The position numbers were made by a program, and so were the translations under genes. 64,000 nucleotides of DNA, taken from the NCBI RefSeq assembly GCF_900107775.1, contig NZ_FNRF01000005.1, forward strand, positions 297,852-361,851, written 5' to 3'. The stretch is from Xylanibacter ruminicola (lineage in GTDB: Bacteria; Bacteroidota; Bacteroidia; Bacteroidales; Bacteroidaceae). The notes under the pieces were generated by a model that saw only the letters and a list, made by a program, of their open reading frames with translations, did not search any database and was not told the DNA's origin. Positions 8,991 to 17,755 of this stretch are shown here, in pieces; the first letter of the stretch is position 1, and the number at the start of each line of letters is the position of its first letter.

Positions 8991-11420
8991 TTACGATATA
9001 TCTTTTTCGATGTAGGTGAAAGTAGTATTGCCGATGGTAAATTTCTTACCATGATACAGCCATGTCTCCTTGCCGGGCTCAAGCGGTTTGTTGTTTACAA
9101 TCACACCTTCTTCCAGAGCTGTGAGGCGTAAGCTGTTCTTATATTTCTTGATTTCGGCCTGAACAGGAGCTGCTTTTCCGTTAATATCCCACGACAGCTG
9201 GATACTGCAGTCAACCGACTTACCGATGGTTACCACACGGTCGGTTTCGTTGCGCAGCCACTTGTATAAAGCGATATCCATCTCCTTGATAGCGCCCTCA
9301 ACATGCAGGAAGTAACGCTCTGAACGGGGCGTTTCTCTGGCTATACAGATGGCAATGGCAACTGCATAGACAATAAAGCCAATCAACAGCGAGAGGCGAT
9401 AGTTCAACGTGTTGTTGAAGAATATGAATCCCCACATAAGCATGGATAGGAGAGCGATGCTGCACGAGGCAACAAAGAACGTACGACGGATAGGCGTGCG
9501 CGTCTTGATGGTAACGGCCAGCATGATAACAATGCTAAGCAGCAACCAGGGAATCCAGTCGATGAGGAACGTATTGGTTTCAATGTGGAGTATGACAGCA
9601 ACCATGCAGCCAAACAGGCAGCTCAGACAGCCAGCCAGACCGGCTAGGAATGCGCGAAGCACCATCTCGCTAAGGCGTAACAGCCACTTGCGGCGACGAA
9701 CGGTAAAGAATGAGAGGAAGAACGTAATCATGAATCCTACCGTTTGGCCAAAGGCGGGCAGATCGCTCAGATATGAGCCATAAACAAACGAGAGGCTGCC
9801 CTTCTCATCGGTTGTTGAGGTGAGCTCGTGATAGAAGGAGTGGATACTCTGGATGAGAGACTTTGATTGGGCATAATCCTGATTAATGAATACGCACCAG
9901 GCTACAAAAGCTGAAATGATAGCAACCAGTACCCACTTCATAAGGTATAATGGGTTGCTGCCATCAAGCAGATTATGCTTATTATAATAATGTGAACCTT
10001 CCTTGCAATGGCGTCCGTGTTCAGGACAATGATATTCGTTTTCATCCCAACAGGCTTTGTGCATGGTGTGCTTACATTTTACCACTATCTCATCGCCTGT
10101 TTCGAAAGGAGCCTTACACAGATAGCACGATTCGGCAACCTCGAGTCCGTTAACGCTCATCTTGCTGCCTGAGTAGCTGATAACATGCTTACGCTTGAAT
10201 AGCTGATAGCGGATAAACGGCTCGATGAACTGCAGTATTAACCATGCCAGCAAGAATACAATGATAAGCAATACAATGCCGCCTGTGATAATCTGAATCA
10301 TGGTTTCGTCGTGGATAATCACAGGGTTATAAATGGTGCCAAGCGTGAAGGTGGTGGTACCTTTGGCTACCAAGTCGTTGGTCTTCTTGTCATATAACCC
10401 TATTTCGAGCTTGTGTAACGTGCCTCGATAAATCTTGCCGTCGGGGTTCTCTAAGGTTATCTCGTATTTCGCTGGATCAATATTAAAGTCGCTCATCATG
10501 TCGGTCTCCATCTCCTGCCAGTTGAATGTTGGCTGATAGATACCACCAAGATCCTTACAGAAAAACTGCATGATGTTCGAATCGTCAGTATCTTCGGTCA
10601 GAGCCATCAAATCGTTGTCGCTCTGAGTGTTGGCCGAGAAGTTTACATAATAGGCGCAAAGCTTATTCTTTAGTTCGGTAGTTTTGTTGGTAAGCTGTTG
10701 TTGTATGGCAAAGTGCTGTGGATCAACAGGTAAATCGTTCTCATAGGTTTTTCCGCCCGACATCACTACAAGCACCTTGCGATGGGCATTGCCTATAGTG
10801 GTTTGCGGGTCCATAAACTCATCCAGCTTGGTCAGGATAGAACGATACAGATAGGTGTACGAGGGATCGTGGTGTACAAAGTAGTGATCGATAACGTAAT
10901 CACTAGCCTCGTAGGTTTCGCTGACGTTTTCGCCCTGCATAAAGGCGATATACACGCCCTGCTGACCTAAGAGTGTATTGATATCCCTGACTGCATGAAG
11001 CTCAGCATCAACCTGATGCTGTGGCAAACTCAGGTCGACCATGATGAGCAGCTTGAGATCCATATTCTTCAGAACCTCTCTGCTGGGGTTCTTTATCTTG
11101 GTGATGACCGGCTGGATTTCGTCGCCAAACTTACCAGGCAACATCTGTATCTGTTGGTGCGGTTTGATGACAACATGGGTTGAATCCATGATGTCGTAGT
11201 CGCCTATATCGTGCAGCAAGCGTGCCGACAGATACATTTCCTTATTGTCGTCGGAGAATTTAATATCCGATATCTGCAAGGCGTCCCCTGCATTATCAGC
11301 CGATTCGTCGGATGTGAGCATCTCGTCGATATCGGGCGTCTGCACCTCGTCACAGGCTGATAGTCCAAAAACTACTGCTGTGCTTATGAGCCATTTATAT
11401 ACTGTTTTCATACACTTCAT
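8991..11420 (-). CDS. Lipoprotein with VWA, RING-H2, multiple membrane helices and FHA-like domain
   Basis: 809 residues. Type II signal with LSAC (Cys23); VWA-like domain about 120-300 with a MIDAS-like VDLSLP (Asp129, Ser131) and VVMSGGKTYEND; first membrane helix about 373-397. A cytosolic zinc module follows: C432-x2-C435, C449-x-H451, H454-x2-C457, C465-x2-H468, spaced like a RING-H2 finger. Further membrane helices lie near 493-513, 560-574, 587-612, 617-637, 648-668 and 675-695. The C-terminus (about 724-805) has FHA features (TIGKS, VNNKPL, FTIGNTTFTY) but Gln at the usual His. RING fingers recruit E2 enzymes in ubiquitin systems; an E2, an E1 and a Ubl are encoded in the same operon. 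I infer an E3-like membrane component of the T6SS. Zinc binding without ligase activity is the alternative. Confidence 0.72.
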   Translation of the reverse strand: MKCMKTVYKWLISTAVVFGLSACDEVQTPDIDEMLTSDESADNAGDALQISDIKFSDDNKEMYLSARLLHDIGDYDIMDSTHVVIKPHQQIQMLPGKFGDEIQPVITKIKNPSREVLKNMDLKLLIMVDLSLPQHQVDAELHAVRDINTLLGQQGVYIAFMQGENVSETYEASDYVIDHYFVHHDPSYTYLYRSILTKLDEFMDPQTTIGNAHRKVLVVMSGGKTYENDLPVDPQHFAIQQQLTNKTTELKNKLCAYYVNFSANTQSDNDLMALTEDTDDSNIMQFFCKDLGGIYQPTFNWQEMETDMMSDFNIDPAKYEITLENPDGKIYRGTLHKLEIGLYDKKTNDLVAKGTTTFTLGTIYNPVIIHDETMIQIITGGIVLLIIVFLLAWLILQFIEPFIRYQLFKRKHVISYSGSKMSVNGLEVAESCYLCKAPFETGDEIVVKCKHTMHKACWDENEYHCPEHGRHCKEGSHYYNKHNLLDGSNPLYLMKWVLVAIISAFVAWCVFINQDYAQSKSLIQSIHSFYHELTSTTDEKGSLSFVYGSYLSDLPAFGQTVGFMITFFLSFFTVRRRKWLLRLSEMVLRAFLAGLAGCLSCLFGCMVAVILHIETNTFLIDWIPWLLLSIVIMLAVTIKTRTPIRRTFFVASCSIALLSMLMWGFIFFNNTLNYRLSLLIGFIVYAVAIAICIARETPRSERYFLHVEGAIKEMDIALYKWLRNETDRVVTIGKSVDCSIQLSWDINGKAAPVQAEIKKYKNSLRLTALEEGVIVNNKPLEPGKETWLYHGKKFTIGNTTFTYIEKDIS

Positions 11421-11425
11421 ATTTC

Positions 11426-12310
11426 TTATATGGTAGGATAGTTATGCTGTCCGTTCATCATATCTTTCATTTTCTGAGCCTGTTCGCGTGCTACCTTCAG
11501 CGCTTTCAGCTTAGAGCGCACCATGTTCAGGAACATCAGTACGATAGCTACTGCCGCTAACCCCATCAGGTAATCCTTGATACGCTGTATAAACGGCTTG
11601 TAGGCCATCTCTTGTATCTTGGTCGAAACAGTCTGCAGTTGAAAGTACTTTTCGTCTATTCCCTTCATTCTGATCTTCAGACCTGGAAACGCGTCGGCAG
11701 CTGCTTTGGCTTGCTCGTAGTGTTTGGTTACATCGGCAAATTCGGCCTGTTCGGCGGCCTTAACCTTTTCGAGCTTGGCTGCAAGCTTGCCTGATAACGA
11801 GTACTGCACGGCCTGCTTGTATAGCTTCTGGTAAATCTTGTCCTGACTCCAGATAAACACTTCGGCTTTGGCAAATGCCGATAGCTGGTCGTATTGCAGT
11901 TGTCGCGATGCCAAGGTGTCGGTCACCATCTGTTTCATCTGCTGTACCTCGGCCAGTTTACTTAGCAGACTGTCGTTATCGGCTATGTACACCTGCTGTG
12001 CCTGCGAGTAAGCATCCCAGCGCGAGGTGAACGAGTTGACTGCTATCGTGAGCGTTTTCAGTCGGTTGCCCATTACATCCAGCAACGGTTCGGTAAGCGG
12101 CATCTCCATATCGATATCCATACGGAAGCGGCTCAACGCGCCCAGTTGTAGCAGTTCTCCCTGAAACTGCACCATCCTCGCGTGGATGTCTGTGTAGGTA
12201 GAGTCGAGCTCTTCTTCAACAGTCATCTCGTCCTCCTGTGCCCATACTGCCGATGGCAGGACAGAACAAAGAAGTATTGCAATGAGCAGTTTTCCTATTA
12301 TCTTCATCAC
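11426..12310 (-). CDS. Exported coiled-coil protein with C-terminal membrane anchor
   Basis: 294 residues. Signal sequence about 1-24, an acidic start, then long helices rich in Q, K, E and L (about 30-235), one membrane helix near 245-265, and a short basic cytosolic tail. The body is therefore periplasmic and anchored in the inner membrane. It overlaps the previous gene by 4 bases (ATGA) and ends 5 bases before the VWA-RING gene, which ties it to both. I do not recognise the family. It could act in place of the TssO/TssP type proteins of Bacteroidota T6SS membrane complexes; that is inference from topology and position. Confidence 0.6.
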   Translation of the reverse strand: MMKIIGKLLIAILLCSVLPSAVWAQEDEMTVEEELDSTYTDIHARMVQFQGELLQLGALSRFRMDIDMEMPLTEPLLDVMGNRLKTLTIAVNSFTSRWDAYSQAQQVYIADNDSLLSKLAEVQQMKQMVTDTLASRQLQYDQLSAFAKAEVFIWSQDKIYQKLYKQAVQYSLSGKLAAKLEKVKAAEQAEFADVTKHYEQAKAAADAFPGLKIRMKGIDEKYFQLQTVSTKIQEMAYKPFIQRIKDYLMGLAAVAIVLMFLNMVRSKLKALKVAREQAQKMKDMMNGQHNYPTI

Positions 12311-13473
12311 CTACTACAGTTGTTTCTAAAGTAACGCTCGGCCTCGCGGAAAACCGATAAGGCCTGGCGCTGTTCGGCGGTGTAAACTCCTTGTTGGGTT
12401 ACGGCCGCATTCACACTCTTAATAATATCTTCAATATTCAGGATAATGTCGCGACGTTCTATCTGATCATTCGATATGAGCCAGCGCGAAACGGCAGTAT
12501 CAATCTGGCGTGCTCTTGATAAGAGCTGGCGCTCGTTGATACCTTGGCCAAGCATGCCTTTGGCGGCATTGGCGTCGAATGTTACCTTCACGTCCATGCG
12601 GGCAATCGAGTCGGTATAGGTATTATAGTCATCCAGAATTGCCTGCAGCTCAGGGCACTCGGTTTTTGATTCCCGGCGTGGGAATTGTTTCAGCAGCGTT
12701 TCCTTGAGCTCTTCGAACACAGCCTTGCCGTCCTCGCTTACGTTCGCATTCCTGCCAAACTTCTTTTTCAGGTTTGAATAGCTCTTACGGATACCATCGA
12801 GAGCTGCCTGGGCCGACTGCATGTCTTCATCCAGTCCGAAACATGGGTTGCGCTCTATCTTAACACGGTAGAAAATGTCGAGATCGACACCAAACGAAAT
12901 CTCGTACTTGCGCTTGTTGGGATGCTTGCTCACGTCGTCCATCAGCATCACGTCGCGCAGTTGTATCACAGCCTCGGTACCTTTCTTCGGGATTTCGAAG
13001 GTTTGGGTAATGTAATCGTTTACCATAGCGTAATCCTGGGGTACGGGCTGTATTTTATCGTACTCAAGCCAGCGATAGAACACATACTTTTTTCTGGGCT
13101 GAGGCAACGAACTCTTAAAGAGTTTCGAGAAACGGAACTTGTCTTTCTTATCGTATGTTACGAAATATGGCAGCAGCTCGGGACGGATGGTGCGACCTTT
13201 GGTCATGGGCTTGTAACGTACATCGTCCCAGAATACAAATAGCATTCGGTTCGAGATCATGCTTACCGTTAACTGGTTGGCTGCCTCGTCGAAGCTGAAT
13301 TTTACCATAATATCCTTATCGGTAGCATGCCGGTCAAGATTAATATGGTCGGCATGCGGCTTGTCGGCGCTCACCGTAATGTCCCTGAAGACCTTCTGGC
13401 CCCAGGCACTCTGTGCGGCAAAGCAACAGGCAAGGAGGAGTGTTCCGTATATCGTATTTCTTCGTTTATTCAT
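12307..13473 (-). CDS. Exported protein of unknown family in the E2/RING cassette
   Basis: 388 residues with a cleavable signal sequence (about 1-25, ending AWG) and no other membrane segment, so probably periplasmic. The first half (about 30-215) is beta-rich with many aromatic residues (for example KKYVFYRWLEYD); the second half (about 220-388) is helical. Two late cysteines are present (about 284 and 386). It overlaps the E2 gene and the next gene by 4 bases each, giving a tightly coupled Ubl-E2-this-coiled-coil set. Not recognised. Its constant company suggests a periplasmic part of the secretion apparatus. Confidence 0.55.
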   Translation of the reverse strand: MNKRRNTIYGTLLLACCFAAQSAWGQKVFRDITVSADKPHADHINLDRHATDKDIMVKFSFDEAANQLTVSMISNRMLFVFWDDVRYKPMTKGRTIRPELLPYFVTYDKKDKFRFSKLFKSSLPQPRKKYVFYRWLEYDKIQPVPQDYAMVNDYITQTFEIPKKGTEAVIQLRDVMLMDDVSKHPNKRKYEISFGVDLDIFYRVKIERNPCFGLDEDMQSAQAALDGIRKSYSNLKKKFGRNANVSEDGKAVFEELKETLLKQFPRRESKTECPELQAILDDYNTYTDSIARMDVKVTFDANAAKGMLGQGINERQLLSRARQIDTAVSRWLISNDQIERRDIILNIEDIIKSVNAAVTQQGVYTAEQRQALSVFREAERYFRNNCSR

Positions 13474-14072
13474 GATGGTATATCATCGTTAGTTTGATCA
13501 AAATAAATCCATTCGTTGGGTTCGCCCTGACGTATCACCCAGGATGCCACTTTCAGATCCTCGGGGAAGGGTGGCTCTGATATGGCGTGGTACAGGTCGT
13601 AGCGTAGGTATTGCGCCACACGCTGCACGCCCCATGCCAAGTCTGTATAGGTGTCGACCATATTGATACATACGCGTCCGGCAAAGTCGCCAAAGTAGCG
13701 GATGTTAGGATGCCACGGATGGGGGATGGGGTTCCCGTTCTCGTCGTGTGTCAGGAATCTGAAGGCGGGCTGTGCGTCAATAGACGGGTAGCCGTCGGGC
13801 AGGTCGATACGCATCTTGAAGCCGGTAGCAAAGATGGGCAGGTTCTGTGTGCCTGGTTGGCCAAAGTGTTCCATATCGGTTACACCACAGATACTCTTAA
13901 GCTGGTAGCTGATCAGGTAGGCTGTTGGCATGCCTGCGGTATTCTGGCGAATCACCTTGCAGGTAACGTCATGCCGACCTTCCAGCTGTTTCTCCAGCTG
14001 TTGCCACTCGTAAAGCAAACGGCGGTTGCGTCCGCTAAACTGGCTCATCTCGTATCGGCAGCTCTCTTTCAT
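13470..14072 (-). CDS. E2-like ubiquitin-conjugating enzyme
   Basis: 200 residues with the layout of the UBC fold: an N-terminal helix (about 15-31), strands, a YPSIDAQPAFRFLT segment matching the YP-x-x-x-P-x-F of E2s (Tyr95, Pro96), an HPNI motif (121-124), and a candidate catalytic Cys135 in GRVCINM, followed by Trp147 and a helix. Cys lies 12 residues after the HPN Asn instead of about 8 in typical eukaryotic E2s, so the loop is longer. In ubiquitin systems E2 takes the activated Ubl from E1 as a thioester. It overlaps the Ubl gene upstream and the exported-protein gene downstream by 4 bases each. Active-site residues look intact, so catalysis is expected. Confidence 0.85.
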   Translation of the reverse strand: MKESCRYEMSQFSGRNRRLLYEWQQLEKQLEGRHDVTCKVIRQNTAGMPTAYLISYQLKSICGVTDMEHFGQPGTQNLPIFATGFKMRIDLPDGYPSIDAQPAFRFLTHDENGNPIPHPWHPNIRYFGDFAGRVCINMVDTYTDLAWGVQRVAQYLRYDLYHAISEPPFPEDLKVASWVIRQGEPNEWIYFDQTNDDIPS

Positions 14073-14386
14073 CCTGGGAATGGGTCGGGCATTAAGAAAA
14101 CCTTATCGCCGCTCTGCACATTATAGTCGAGCAGCGTCATGTCATTACGACCAATCCTGGGGCGCAACACACGTATCTCGTGTACCTCGGGATCCTCACG
14201 ACCAAAGAAATAGTCGAGTGGGGCACCCGTATCATCAATCGAGGGGAAGTCGAATATCAACTTGCCGTCCTCGCCGATAGCGTGGCGCAGGTTGGTCATC
14301 AGCGTACTAAGTGGTGCCTCGGGGTTTACCACCTTAAAGCGTACTGTTTTGTTCTTGTAACCAATATCTAAAAAGAAGTCTTCCAT
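14069..14386 (-). CDS. Ubiquitin-like (beta-grasp) protein ending in glycine
   Basis: 105 residues, cytosolic. The last third carries TLLDYNVQ (84-91), which lines up with TLSDYNIQ of ubiquitin (55-62), and is followed by a final strand (KVFLM) and a short tail ending PFPG with no residue after the Gly105. A free C-terminal glycine is what an E1 adenylates, so no processing protease would be needed. The tail has one Gly, not the GG of ubiquitin; Ufm1 and Atg12 also end with a single Gly. It may be close to YukD-type Ubls. The gene lies 3 bases after tssF and overlaps the E2 gene by 4 bases. Confidence 0.78.
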   Translation of the reverse strand: MEDFFLDIGYKNKTVRFKVVNPEAPLSTLMTNLRHAIGEDGKLIFDFPSIDDTGAPLDYFFGREDPEVHEIRVLRPRIGRNDMTLLDYNVQSGDKVFLMPDPFPG

Positions 14387-14389
14387 ATT

Positions 14390-16063
14390 TTAATCTTCAA
14401 TTTTAATCATTACTACTACTGGGTATATATTTGTACTCCTTACTTCGATCATTTTTTGTAGCAAGATCTCTACCAGCGGTATCTTTTCAGACAAACTGCG
14501 TTTGATAAACGGGTTGTCGGCCAGCCGTATCTCTACTACGATCTCGTAGCCGGGACCTCTGGTCTCCATCTGGTGTCGCCTGCTCACACTCAGCTGTTTT
14601 ACCATATCGCGCACAATACCATAGCGGGTAAGCAGCTCTTTGTAACAGAAGAGTTTGATGTCGGCAGGTGTTACAATGCGGTCGTTGGTGGCGATGTAAT
14701 AACGCGACATACCTGCTAACGCACTCTCATCGGTAATCTCGTCGCTACCCATTACCGGATTGGCTACCTGGTGGGTTTCGGCTGAATTCAACCCCGATGG
14801 AACGATAAAGGTACTATCGGCATTGAGCTGGGAGTTTACAGCCGAGCCCGATGTGGTAAGATAACCTATTTCTACGCTGGCATCCTTTGTATGTAACAAC
14901 TGGTTGTCGCGTAATAAAATATAGGTACCTGGTACGCGTTTCAGTTCGTCTTTCTTGGCGCTTTCTACCAGTTTCAACAGGATTTCCTGCAGCATCTGCA
15001 TCATCTTGTCGCCCGAAATGCCCTTTATATCCTGGAATGCGTAATAGTCGGAGTGGTATCGGGCGATAACGGCATTCAGCAGTTTTATCAGTCTTCCTTG
15101 ATTAAATCTGTCGGCTGCTACCCTGCGTACCTCAATCATACTGCTACCATACATCTGTTCTTCGGATGGGCGGATGGCATGCAGGAACTGATTGTCGATG
15201 CGTGTGATAGGTGTTTGTGCCGACAATGTGGTGCTATGCAGTTCGGCATTAACCAGAATAACAGGATTCAGTACGATATTCTCCCTGCTGCATGTAAACT
15301 TATCGCCTATACCTTGAAATTCTAAAATCAGGTCGAACGTGTCGGTTTCCATCTCAAAGCTGGCCTGCTTGCAGGGGCGTACAATGTAGGTACGCATGTT
15401 CTGTCGGGCAAACAAGTCGAGACATGTTACCGAGGCTTCGAAGGTCTGGGCCTTGGTATAGAGCACGGTGTCGAGGCCGAAACAATCGTTAAGTGGCAGC
15501 TCAGAGTACTCCCAGGGTTTTATAGTTGGAAGTGTCTGCTTGTTGAGACTGACTTTCAGTTCGTAATAGTTCTGATTCTTGATAGCAAAGGCAAAGCCTG
15601 CAATATCTTTCACTGGCGCATTAAGTGTTATCGACAGTTTCCAACGTCGGCCGTCTATTCTTGTAAGATGACTGATTCTGGCATTCAGTATGCGTGTGCT
15701 GAGCAATGGTAAAAACTGGTGGTTGGTGCCATTAAGCGTAAATGTGCTTTGGCTGTTTAACTCAATCTCTGTCAGCGTGTCTTGCGGCATTGTAGAAACA
15801 ACAGCTGTAGCAGGCACAGCATGGCCAACTTCGTAGGGGGTAAGCAACTGGGCATATTCCTCGAGCACTTCAGCTTTCATCACTTCCAGATCGCTGATGT
15901 TCTCGTTGGCCTGATAGGCAAGGGCTGTAATCATGAGTTTCATGATAGGATCGTTCTCCAATCCCTCCAGCTTGTCGTTATCGTCGCTATGACGCCAGAT
16001 ATTGATGGCCTCATGCAGCAACTCCTCTGCCCTTTGCTTGGTTTCAAATATGGTCTGTTTCAT
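14390..16063 (-). CDS. tssF: T6SS baseplate subunit TssF
   Basis: 557 residues, close to the usual TssF length. It begins with a helical region (about 1-90) with the ENDPIMKLMITALAYQ-type pattern, followed by the ending LLTPYEVGHAVPATA that is characteristic of the family, then beta domains and an alpha/beta C-terminus. TssF forms the wedge with TssG, TssE and TssK that assembles around the VgrG hub and on which sheath and tube polymerise. The gene is 12 bases downstream of tssE, and the Ubl gene follows after 3 bases. Confidence 0.85.
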   Translation of the reverse strand: MKQTIFETKQRAEELLHEAINIWRHSDDNDKLEGLENDPIMKLMITALAYQANENISDLEVMKAEVLEEYAQLLTPYEVGHAVPATAVVSTMPQDTLTEIELNSQSTFTLNGTNHQFLPLLSTRILNARISHLTRIDGRRWKLSITLNAPVKDIAGFAFAIKNQNYYELKVSLNKQTLPTIKPWEYSELPLNDCFGLDTVLYTKAQTFEASVTCLDLFARQNMRTYIVRPCKQASFEMETDTFDLILEFQGIGDKFTCSRENIVLNPVILVNAELHSTTLSAQTPITRIDNQFLHAIRPSEEQMYGSSMIEVRRVAADRFNQGRLIKLLNAVIARYHSDYYAFQDIKGISGDKMMQMLQEILLKLVESAKKDELKRVPGTYILLRDNQLLHTKDASVEIGYLTTSGSAVNSQLNADSTFIVPSGLNSAETHQVANPVMGSDEITDESALAGMSRYYIATNDRIVTPADIKLFCYKELLTRYGIVRDMVKQLSVSRRHQMETRGPGYEIVVEIRLADNPFIKRSLSEKIPLVEILLQKMIEVRSTNIYPVVVMIKIED

Positions 16064-16075
16064 TCACATCTCTAT

Positions 16076-16531
16076 TTAGTTCCAGACTTTGATGTTCTGG
16101 TTATATACATATTCTTCCTTAGTGTCCACAAAGTTGGCTTTTACGGTAATGTAAATCTGGCGTTCTTCGCGGATGTACGTCATCGAAACGGCTATGTTTT
16201 CAAGCCTCTTCTCGTATTCCTCTATCATCCCCTTCAGTTCGGCGGCAAACGTATTAATACTCTTTGATGAGCCCGAAATCTTCTTGTCGTAGATATTCTG
16301 AAGATTACTCATAGAGTTTGTTTCGCCCGAATCGTAAACCACACCCTCGTTCTCGTTAAACATCTCGAAGCGCAGGTTATTGAATACGAAACCGAACTGT
16401 GGGTCGGCAGGACAGCTGAATCGCTCGGTGGAGATAATGAGGCGAATCACAGCATCTACCGAGAACTTCTGCTTCTCGTATCGGCTCAAGCCTTTCTGCT
16501 TCAGTTGTAGTGGTATGCGGATACTAATCAT
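16076..16531 (-). CDS. tssE: T6SS baseplate subunit TssE (gp25-like)
   Basis: 151 residues, the usual size for a gp25-like wedge protein. It has the FSCPADPQFGFVFNNLRFE segment (about 39-57), a helix near 85-112, and strands near the end typical of GPW/gp25 proteins. TssE nucleates sheath polymerisation at the baseplate. It lies 6 bases after tssK and 12 before tssF. Assignment rests on length, pattern and its place among tssK, tssF and tssG. Confidence 0.72.
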   Translation of the reverse strand: MISIRIPLQLKQKGLSRYEKQKFSVDAVIRLIISTERFSCPADPQFGFVFNNLRFEMFNENEGVVYDSGETNSMSNLQNIYDKKISGSSKSINTFAAELKGMIEEYEKRLENIAVSMTYIREERQIYITVKANFVDTKEEYVYNQNIKVWN

Positions 16532-16537
16532 AGCTTA

Positions 16538-17737
16538 CTATATTTGTGGCACAAACTTAAGTTCTTCTGGCTCAGGCACATAGAGCGCATTGAACAGACT
16601 GTCGAACAGCGCGAAGTATAGCTTGTCGTACAGCTGGTCGTAAGTATCCTTTCTGAACTCCTCGAACTTCTCGGTGAGCATCTGGCTCATCTTGCCGGTG
16701 CGGTCGTCCATCTCGTTCTTGAGCTCCTCAAGGATGGCGTTCTTCAGATTCTCGTTGATATAGGTTGTGAGCTGCTCGGTTTGCTGTCGCATTTCAGCCT
16801 GTAGCTCGGCCTTCAAATCGGCCAGTAGCTTTTCTATCAGCTCAGGATGTAGCTTCTCGTATAATTCGGCCTTGGCTTGTGCCAGCAGTGCTTCGTAGTC
16901 GATAACGGTATTGTCGAGTACCACGCCATCGAGTATGACGGCAGCTCCCTGCATATAGCTCACCACCCAGCCTAACCAAGCCTGAATGTCGGCATGGTGC
17001 GGCGCAGGAATCTCCTTGGATTGGTTGTTGGGCGTCATGATATAATAGTCGATGGCTTGAGCCATTTCCTGTGTTAACAGTATAAAGTCCTGCATGGTGC
17101 TCTGTAAACTGAAGCTCTTAAGCTGGAATACATAACGTAACAAGGCGCGTTTACCTTCGCCATCGGCCATGTTGGCATGTATGGCCAGCGTGTTCATCAA
17201 CTCGGTATACTGGTCGATATAAGTCTTGAATCGTGGTTCGTCCTCGAGAAGCAGGCAGGGCGGTATATAATCCGTATCGATAGAGAATACGCCTTCGTTT
17301 ACGCTGAATCGTGACAATGGGAATACATCGGCCGATTCAACCTCCTCGATGGTGTGGATAGCATAGGCATAGCGCGGACGTACAAACGGTATGCCTTTCT
17401 TCTCGAACTCAGTCTGTTCGTTGGCAAAACCTATCGTCAGATAGTACTTGTCGCCAAAAAGCATAGGTATGGGCACCTGCACATCTTCCTCGGCATTTAC
17501 GATGCGTCCCGAAGGCAACAAAGCCATACATTGCATGTTGGTTACCTCGTAGCGATTCTTGACGAATGTGCCATTGCAACTAAAGGGCGCACCTGGTACT
17601 AGTCCCATATGGTTGCAACCCAAAGCAGCCCGTATGGCAAGGCGCTGACGGAAATCCCATTTCTCGAACACCTCGTTAAAGGTGTCGGCCGTCAGTTCCA
17701 TTCCTGGCATCCAGTTGATTCTCGCATTGATATCCAT
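16538..17737 (-). CDS. tssK: T6SS baseplate subunit TssK
   Basis: 399 residues. The N-terminus has the INWMPGMELTADTF motif typical of TssK, followed by a beta shoulder domain (about 40-170), a helical bundle (about 180-290) and a long helical, Glu/Lys-rich stretch (about 290-385). In classical systems the head domain of TssK docks the baseplate to TssL and TssM; in Bacteroidota it must meet a different membrane partner. The C-terminal part here is unusual in being a long amphipathic helix set instead of the compact head, which may fit the non-canonical membrane proteins of this operon. Confidence 0.8.
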   Translation of the reverse strand: MDINARINWMPGMELTADTFNEVFEKWDFRQRLAIRAALGCNHMGLVPGAPFSCNGTFVKNRYEVTNMQCMALLPSGRIVNAEEDVQVPIPMLFGDKYYLTIGFANEQTEFEKKGIPFVRPRYAYAIHTIEEVESADVFPLSRFSVNEGVFSIDTDYIPPCLLLEDEPRFKTYIDQYTELMNTLAIHANMADGEGKRALLRYVFQLKSFSLQSTMQDFILLTQEMAQAIDYYIMTPNNQSKEIPAPHHADIQAWLGWVVSYMQGAAVILDGVVLDNTVIDYEALLAQAKAELYEKLHPELIEKLLADLKAELQAEMRQQTEQLTTYINENLKNAILEELKNEMDDRTGKMSQMLTEKFEEFRKDTYDQLYDKLYFALFDSLFNALYVPEPEELKFVPQI

Positions 17738-17755
17738 ATCGTATTCCTTTCTCTT

